Of a stretch of DNA of 64,000 bases, positions 59,765 through 64,000 are shown in pieces. Position numbers and translations under genes: made by a program. Source of the stretch: JAJPGZ01 sp038229295 (lineage in GTDB: Bacteria > Verrucomicrobiota > Verrucomicrobiia > Chthoniobacterales > UBA10450); contig JBBROO010000012.1 of assembly GCA_038229295.1 (NCBI GenBank), positions 1 through 64,000 of the forward strand. Reading direction: 5' to 3'. The notes beneath the pieces were generated by a model, which was not told the DNA's origin, searched no databases, and saw only the letters and a program-made list of their open reading frames with translations. The stretch's first letter is position 1. Each line of letters begins with the position of its first letter.

Positions 59765-60994
59765 ATGATTCGGTTCCAGTCGAAAACTCGCATCCAATCC
59801 CTTTCCCTGGCGCTTGGAGTTCTCCTTCCGCTGTCCACCTTGTCGATCTTTGCTGCTTCTGCCCCAAACGCAGAGCAACCCGTCAACAAAGCGAAAAACC
59901 TCGCCCGGATGAATTGCGGCGCTCAGATCGAAGTTATTACCCCCGATGGACGCGTTACGCGTGTAACGCCAGTCTCACCGGAAAATAGTGAAGCCGCAGC
60001 GCTCATCATGGACGACGACACCGTGAGCTGCTCGTTGCCGGAAGGTGAAACCAGCTTTGTGATCGCTCTTCCGAATGCGGCTCTGCTTGATCGCTTCACT
60101 TTTCTTAATGAGAACGCTGCCGCTCGGGGTGAGCTAAAAATCGCCGTGTCAAATTACCGACTTGCCGCCAACAGTTCCAAATGGACCCAGGTCGAAGGCA
60201 CGATTCCGTTTTCGCACAAACGCATGTTTGATCTCTCACTGCTCGGCGTCGAAGCGAAGTTCGTTAAGCTTTCCTTCGTCGTCGAGAAAAAGGGCCGCAT
60301 CGCCGCAGTCGGTCTCTATGGCGACCAGTCCCTTCATGAATTCGCCTCACGCCAAGACCATGTCGTTCGCGCGTCAAACACTTTGCAATCAAACCGCGCC
60401 GCCGACCGTGTGAATTTTAATTTCGCTAATTTGTACGCCCGCGCGCAGATCGTGCATGTCAGCTCGGGTTCATTCGATGCCGCTAAAAAAATGATCGACG
60501 ACGACCCGATTACTTCTTTCAAGTTCGCTGCGAACGATCCGCACCCGACCGTTGTGGTTGAGCTTTCCGAAGTTCAGCGTCTGCATCGCGTCAGCGCTCT
60601 TTACGACATGCAGGCCGGAAAAATGGAAGTTTTCGCCGCTGATTCTTTGCGCGGCGATTTGGAAAATCTCGACAGCTTCGCGCAGATCGCATCCACCACT
60701 GACTCCGCCGGCGAAGGGAAAGCTTCGGTCGATTTTAATCCGCGCGGCGCGCGCTATGTCGCCTTACGCTGGACTCCTAACCGGCTGCAGACTGATGACC
60801 ATGGCTTCAAAGTCGCAGAGATCGATGCTTTCGGTAACGTCCCTCTCGCTCTCATCGATGTGAATACGGCGCCGACACTTTTCGCGGTGAATAATGTCGC
60901 TTCGAAACCGATGCCCGGAGAGGGCGGGCCCGATTTCAGTAATACCCTCGGAACGATCGCCGATCCACCAGTGCTGGGCGAAGTTAGTCCGTAA
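59765..60994 (+). CDS. Secreted protein with discoidin-like beta-rich regions
   Basis: The 409-residue product has an N-terminal signal peptide (LSLALGVLLPLSTLSIFAASA) and two beta-rich segments with pattern similarity to carbohydrate-binding discoidin domains (IPFSHKRMFDLSLLGVEAK and LQTDDHGFKVAEIDAFG). The C-terminal 40 residues are proline- and glycine-rich. It may bind the exopolysaccharide at the cell surface; that is an inference from location. A dispersed motif (59840) encodes LSIFA in the signal peptide. Confidence 0.65.
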   Translation: MIRFQSKTRIQSLSLALGVLLPLSTLSIFAASAPNAEQPVNKAKNLARMNCGAQIEVITPDGRVTRVTPVSPENSEAAALIMDDDTVSCSLPEGETSFVIALPNAALLDRFTFLNENAAARGELKIAVSNYRLAANSSKWTQVEGTIPFSHKRMFDLSLLGVEAKFVKLSFVVEKKGRIAAVGLYGDQSLHEFASRQDHVVRASNTLQSNRAADRVNFNFANLYARAQIVHVSSGSFDAAKKMIDDDPITSFKFAANDPHPTVVVELSEVQRLHRVSALYDMQAGKMEVFAADSLRGDLENLDSFAQIASTTDSAGEGKASVDFNPRGARYVALRWTPNRLQTDDHGFKVAEIDAFGNVPLALIDVNTAPTLFAVNNVASKPMPGEGGPDFSNTLGTIADPPVLGEVSP

Positions 60995-61172
60995 TCGGTC
61001 GGCGTGGCTGGAAGCTTTCCACCTCGGCTTCAGCACCAAAATAAGTTGTCGATCTTGCGTTCGCGCAAGGCTATTGCGCAGGAAAAAGTGCGCCGAATTC
61101 AACTCGCCCGCGATCCTTTCCAAGGCACGGAAATAGCTCTTGCAATGTCCGCTTCGATTGGGCTCGTGACGC

Positions 61173-62852
61173 ATGGGATTGGCTACCAGTAATGAAACTT
61201 TAGGCGCTGTACCTCCACCGCTCGGGCATGAGAAATCAAAAGTCCTTCCAGATGACCACCTCCACTATGAAAGTAAAAGTCGCTCCCTACTTCAAAACGC
61301 TTCGCCGCAAAGCGAAGATTATTTTCAGATCGTTGCCCGGGCTACGAACGATGCAGTTCGGGATCTGGATCTAAGGACTAACGAACTTAGTTGGCCTAAC
61401 GGACTGCCTGAATTGCTCGGTTACGAGCTAACATCGACAACGCACCAACTCGCTTTCTGGAATGAGTGCGTCCATTCCGATGATCGCGCGCGCGTCGTCG
61501 CCAGCATTCGCGACGCGATCGCGAATAATGAAGAGCGCTGGAGCGGCGAATATCGTTTTCGGCACGCCGACGGTTCTTACCTTCATCTGCTCGAGCGCGC
61601 GCTCATTGTCCGCGGAAAAAATGGCAGCGCCGAACGTTGGGTCGGTTCGCTCATGGACGTGACGGCGCGTAAACAATTGCAGGACCAGCTTTGCCGCTCC
61701 CAAAAAATGGAAGCCTTCGGTCAACTCGCCGGCGGCGCGGCGCATGACTTCAATAATTTTCTTACCACCATTCTCGGCTACAGCGATCTCGTCATCGCCG
61801 AAACCGGCGCCAAAGGCATGGTCGCGAACCACGTCGCCGAAATTCGCAAAGCCGCTGGCCGCGCTTCGAATCTCACCGCGCAACTCCTCGCTTTCAGTCG
61901 CAAGCAAGCACTCGAGCCCCGCGTCATCGAAGTGAACTCGCTCATTCATAATATGGAGCGCTCCATCCTTCGTCTTCTCGGCGACAACATCACGGTCGTT
62001 TGTCACTTGCCGCACGGGAAAGAGGAAGCGCACATCAAAGTCGACCCCGACCAGCTCGCGCAAATTATTTTGAATCTCGCCGTCAATGCGCGCGATGCCA
62101 TGCCGAACGGTGGCGAGCTTACATTGGAAACCGGCGCCATTACGCTGGACGAAGATCGACATGCAGAAGATCGACAATTCATCGGCTTGGAAGATTTGCG
62201 TCCCGGCGATTACGTCGTCATCCGTGTCATCGATAACGGCGTCGGCATGAGCGACGAAGTGAAAGCGCATCTCTTCGAGCCCTTCTTCACCACCAAGGCC
62301 GAAGGCTCCGGCAGCGGACTCGGCCTGGCCACTTGTTACGGAATCGTGCGCCAAAGCGGTGGCAGCATCCGCGTCCGCAGCGTTCTCGAAAAAGGAACGC
62401 GCATCGAAATTTATTTACCGAAAGTCCCCGCTCCTCCGCCGCCGTCGTATAAAAAACCGAGCAGCAAAAAACTTCCGACCGGGACCGAGACCATCCTCGT
62501 CCTCGAAGATGACATTAGTGTGCGTCACATTTCGGTGCGGGTTCTGCGCAAGCTCGGTTACAAAGTCATCGAAGCCGGCAGCGGCGACGACGCGCAACGC
62601 CTCATTAGTGAAAGCTCGGGTCAACAAATTCACCTTTTGCTTACCGATGTGGTCATGCCGCAAATGAGCGGCCGCTATTTTGCCGATTGGCTGCGCAAGG
62701 TAAGTCCGAAGACGAAGATTGTTTTCGTTTCCGGTTATCTCGACGAATCACTTCATCGCATCGATAAAAGCGCCGACGGAATGTTCTTTCTTCCGAAACC
62801 TTTCGATCCCGAGCAGCTCGCCCAAACTATCCGTCACGCCCTCGAATCGTAG
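61173..62852 (+). CDS. Hybrid histidine kinase with PAS and receiver domains
   Basis: The 559-residue protein has a PAS/PAC region (residues about 45-165), a HisKA helix with phosphoacceptor H191 in GGAAHDFNNFLTTI, a HATPase domain (NLAVNARDAM, GSGSGLGLATCYGIV) and a C-terminal receiver with D492 in LLLTDVVMP. There is no membrane segment, so it is cytoplasmic. Two dispersed motifs in tandem (62152, 62167) encode EDRHAEDRQF in the loop before the ATP-lid region. It may control the locus to its left, but no output regulator is adjacent. Confidence 0.9.
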   Translation: MGLATSNETLGAVPPPLGHEKSKVLPDDHLHYESKSRSLLQNASPQSEDYFQIVARATNDAVRDLDLRTNELSWPNGLPELLGYELTSTTHQLAFWNECVHSDDRARVVASIRDAIANNEERWSGEYRFRHADGSYLHLLERALIVRGKNGSAERWVGSLMDVTARKQLQDQLCRSQKMEAFGQLAGGAAHDFNNFLTTILGYSDLVIAETGAKGMVANHVAEIRKAAGRASNLTAQLLAFSRKQALEPRVIEVNSLIHNMERSILRLLGDNITVVCHLPHGKEEAHIKVDPDQLAQIILNLAVNARDAMPNGGELTLETGAITLDEDRHAEDRQFIGLEDLRPGDYVVIRVIDNGVGMSDEVKAHLFEPFFTTKAEGSGSGLGLATCYGIVRQSGGSIRVRSVLEKGTRIEIYLPKVPAPPPPSYKKPSSKKLPTGTETILVLEDDISVRHISVRVLRKLGYKVIEAGSGDDAQRLISESSGQQIHLLLTDVVMPQMSGRYFADWLRKVSPKTKIVFVSGYLDESLHRIDKSADGMFFLPKPFDPEQLAQTIRHALES

Positions 62853-62879
62853 TTGTCGATCTTGTCGATTGTCGATCTT
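62853..62879 (-). repeat. Two dispersed motifs in direct repeat, 16 bp apart
   Basis: Two exact TTGTCGATCTT copies (62853-62863 and 62869-62879), both in the same orientation, fill the gap between the kinase stop and the next gene. The first begins one base after the stop codon (TAG, 62850-62852). Confidence 0.9.
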
Positions 62880-62898
62880 GCGCCAAGATTGACGGCGC

Positions 62899-64000
62899 GT
62901 GGTTACCTTTAAAGACATCGAGGCGGCGCGGGAACGGATCGGCGGCGCCATCTATCATTCGCCCTGTCCGCATTCCATTCCGCTGAGCGAAATCACCGGC
63001 ATGGAAATTTTCTGCAAGCTCGACAACTTGCAGCGCACCGGAAGTTTCAAGGAACGCGGCGCCCGTAACGCCCTCGCGCAACTTTCCGCCGACCAACAAA
63101 AGCGCGGTGTCATCGCCGCGTCGGCCGGAAATCACGCCCAGGCCCTCGCCTATCAGGGGAAGTTGTTAGGCATTCCGGCCACGGTGGTCATGCCGAAGTT
63201 CGCGCCCCTCATCAAAGTGAACAATTGTCAGAAGCTCGGCGCGAACGTCGTGTTGTTCGGAAAAGATTTCGGCGAAGCCAAAGAGCGCGCGCACGAGATC
63301 GCGAAAGAGAAATCGCTCGCTTACATCGACGGCTACGATGACCCCGCCATCATCGCTGGCCAGGGCACGATGGGATTGGAGATCATCGAGCAAGTTCCCG
63401 ATGTCGATCTTGTCGTCATTCCAGTCGGCGGCGCCGGATTGCTCGCCGGCGTTTCGTTAGCCGTCAAAACTTTGCGGCCGCAAACAAAAGTCGTGGCGGT
63501 CGAAGCCGAACACGTCGCCAGTTTCTCCGCCGCGCTCGATGCAGGCAAACCGACACGCATCGCGATGCATCCGACGCTGGCGGACGGCCTCGCCATTCCG
63601 CAAGTCGGCGCGAACTCATTCGAAGTCGCGAAATCGAATGTCGATCTAACGATCACCGTCACCGAAGAACAAATCGCCATCTCGATCTTGCGCATTGTCG
63701 AACTTGAAAAAGGCGTCGTCGAAGGCGCGGCCGCCACACCGCTGGCCGCGTGCCTCTCCGGAAAACTGAAACAGTTCGCTGGGAAAAAATGCGTCCTGCT
63801 TTTATGCGGCGGCAACATCGACCCAAATGTTTTGAGTCGCGTCATCGAACGCGGCCTTGTCGCCGACGGCCGTCTTTGCCGATTCACCGCCGTCATTAGC
63901 GATCGTCCGGGTGGTCTGGCTGATCTCGCCACGCAAATCGCGGGCACCGGCGCAAGCGTAAAACAGGTCGTGCACGATCGCGCATTTGGCAGCGCCGACG
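62899..64000 (+). CDS. Threonine ammonia-lyase-like PLP enzyme (cut by window edge)
   Basis: The frame starts at GTG 62899 and is open to the right edge (367 codons seen). PLP lysine K51 lies in TGSFKERGA, with ASAGNHAQALA and the phosphate loop VGGAGLLAGV further on. A C-terminal ACT-like segment begins near residue 330 (FTAVISDRPGGLADLA). It fits the IlvA/TdcB group that deaminates threonine to 2-oxobutanoate, the ACT part probably binding a branched-chain amino acid. A serine or aspartate racemase cannot be excluded. Dispersed motifs lie at 63401 and, as a variant, 63638. Confidence 0.85.
   Translation, partial: MVTFKDIEAARERIGGAIYHSPCPHSIPLSEITGMEIFCKLDNLQRTGSFKERGARNALAQLSADQQKRGVIAASAGNHAQALAYQGKLLGIPATVVMPKFAPLIKVNNCQKLGANVVLFGKDFGEAKERAHEIAKEKSLAYIDGYDDPAIIAGQGTMGLEIIEQVPDVDLVVIPVGGAGLLAGVSLAVKTLRPQTKVVAVEAEHVASFSAALDAGKPTRIAMHPTLADGLAIPQVGANSFEVAKSNVDLTITVTEEQIAISILRIVELEKGVVEGAAATPLAACLSGKLKQFAGKKCVLLLCGGNIDPNVLSRVIERGLVADGRLCRFTAVISDRPGGLADLATQIAGTGASVKQVVHDRAFGSAD

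Larger units (their letters stand above)
1..64000. repeat. Dispersed AAGATCGACAW motif family, about 80 exact copies
   Basis: The 10-mer AAGATCGACA, or its complement TGTCGATCTT, recurs throughout. Starts read as AAGATCGACA on +: 495, 1069, 1400, 4323, 5808, 6467, 9360, 12095, 12311, 12484, 14644, 19006, 19568, 21266, 23590, 23649, 23776, 24080, 24541, 28207, 29819, 30811, 31545, 31770, 34095, 34281, 35466, 37738, 38407, 41086, 41442, 42045, 43002, 43398, 45957, 47648, 49117, 49719, 51002, 51591, 53554, 57540, 62152, 62167. On - (start of WTGTCGATCTT): 793, 2077, 3319, 4101, 4855, 9927, 10235, 11565, 11850, 14313, 18534, 18945, 19244, 19434, 20012, 23351, 29076, 30556, 30954, 36434, 36719, 37382, 39521, 39938, 42094, 42583, 46798, 47925, 47994, 53068, 53711, 54450, 55230, 59840, 61045, 62853, 62869, 63401. 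The next base is A or T in nearly every copy, and CGC often precedes. A TAGATCGACAW variant lies at 7817, 11472, 17460, 18652, 34816, 47443, 48365, 54864 and 63638. The function is not known to me. Confidence 0.95.

Noticed and set aside
61428..62354. 308-codon frame antisense to the histidine kinase
   Set aside because: The opposite strand carries the HisKA/HATPase motifs; this is a shadow.
1..64000. CRISPR array
   Set aside because: No regularly spaced direct repeats with unique spacers; the dispersed 10-mer is irregularly spaced and in both orientations.
1..64000. Dispersed motif as a chromosome-arm polarity signal (KOPS-like)
   Set aside because: The two orientations are nearly equal (44 and 38) and interleaved, whereas polarity signals are strongly skewed.

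Overview
The window reads as one contiguous chromosome segment of a diderm bacterium with moderately high GC. The most likely source is Verrucomicrobiota, perhaps a soil Chthoniobacterales relative. That placement rests on gene content (unfused coaC/coaB, HemQ-type chlorite-dismutase-like protein, CdaA, PPDK, a large Wza/Wzc/Wzx exopolysaccharide locus) and on several small repeat families; no rRNA or marker comparison was possible.

Layout. 1-12.7 kb: housekeeping genes, mostly on +: mutY (cut by the edge), trpB, yicC, gmk, coaC, coaB, a lysine-rich 19-residue ORF, suhB-like, ispF, cysS, a left-handed beta-helix protein; on - a TPR protein, tRNA-Ser(GGA), hemQ and a rhomboid-like protein; then gcvT-gcvH. 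12.7-14.3 kb: an accessory patch in which a response-regulator gene has two extra copies of its 3' end, with toxin-antitoxin genes between the copies. 14.4-29 kb: xseB, dxs, a four-helix-bundle (S23) insertion, an ABC ATPase, an SDR epimerase, scpA, rodA, a SprT-like protein, cdaA, folP, rnr, a PUR-like protein and ppdK.

29-59.5 kb: an exopolysaccharide locus, nearly all on -. It holds polytopic glycosyltransferases, two O-antigen-ligase/polymerase-like proteins, a polyprenyl glycosylphosphotransferase that starts the repeat unit (+), about ten glycosyltransferases, two hexapeptide acyltransferases, an FkbM methyltransferase (+), a Wzx flippase, a Wzc-type tyrosine autokinase, a Wza-type export protein and an outer-membrane beta-barrel. 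Many neighbours overlap by 1-4 bp (ATGA, GTGA, TGATG), so translation is probably coupled. 59.7-64 kb: a secreted protein, a hybrid histidine kinase and a threonine-dehydratase-like gene cut by the right edge.

The strongest signal is not a gene. A 10-mer, AAGATCGACA (wider consensus CGCAAGATCGACAW), occurs about 80 times in both orientations, in coding and intergenic DNA alike; about 0.1 copies would be expected by chance. This matches the density of known DNA-uptake sequences or cyanobacterial HIP1. A second, weaker motif (TCGTTAGG) is also enriched. The window also carries short mobile-looking repeats: a 7-bp AACGYYC minisatellite (one copy in frame inside cysS), palindromic intergenic repeats, and an inverted-repeat-bounded element carrying the S23 gene. 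All counts were made by eye.
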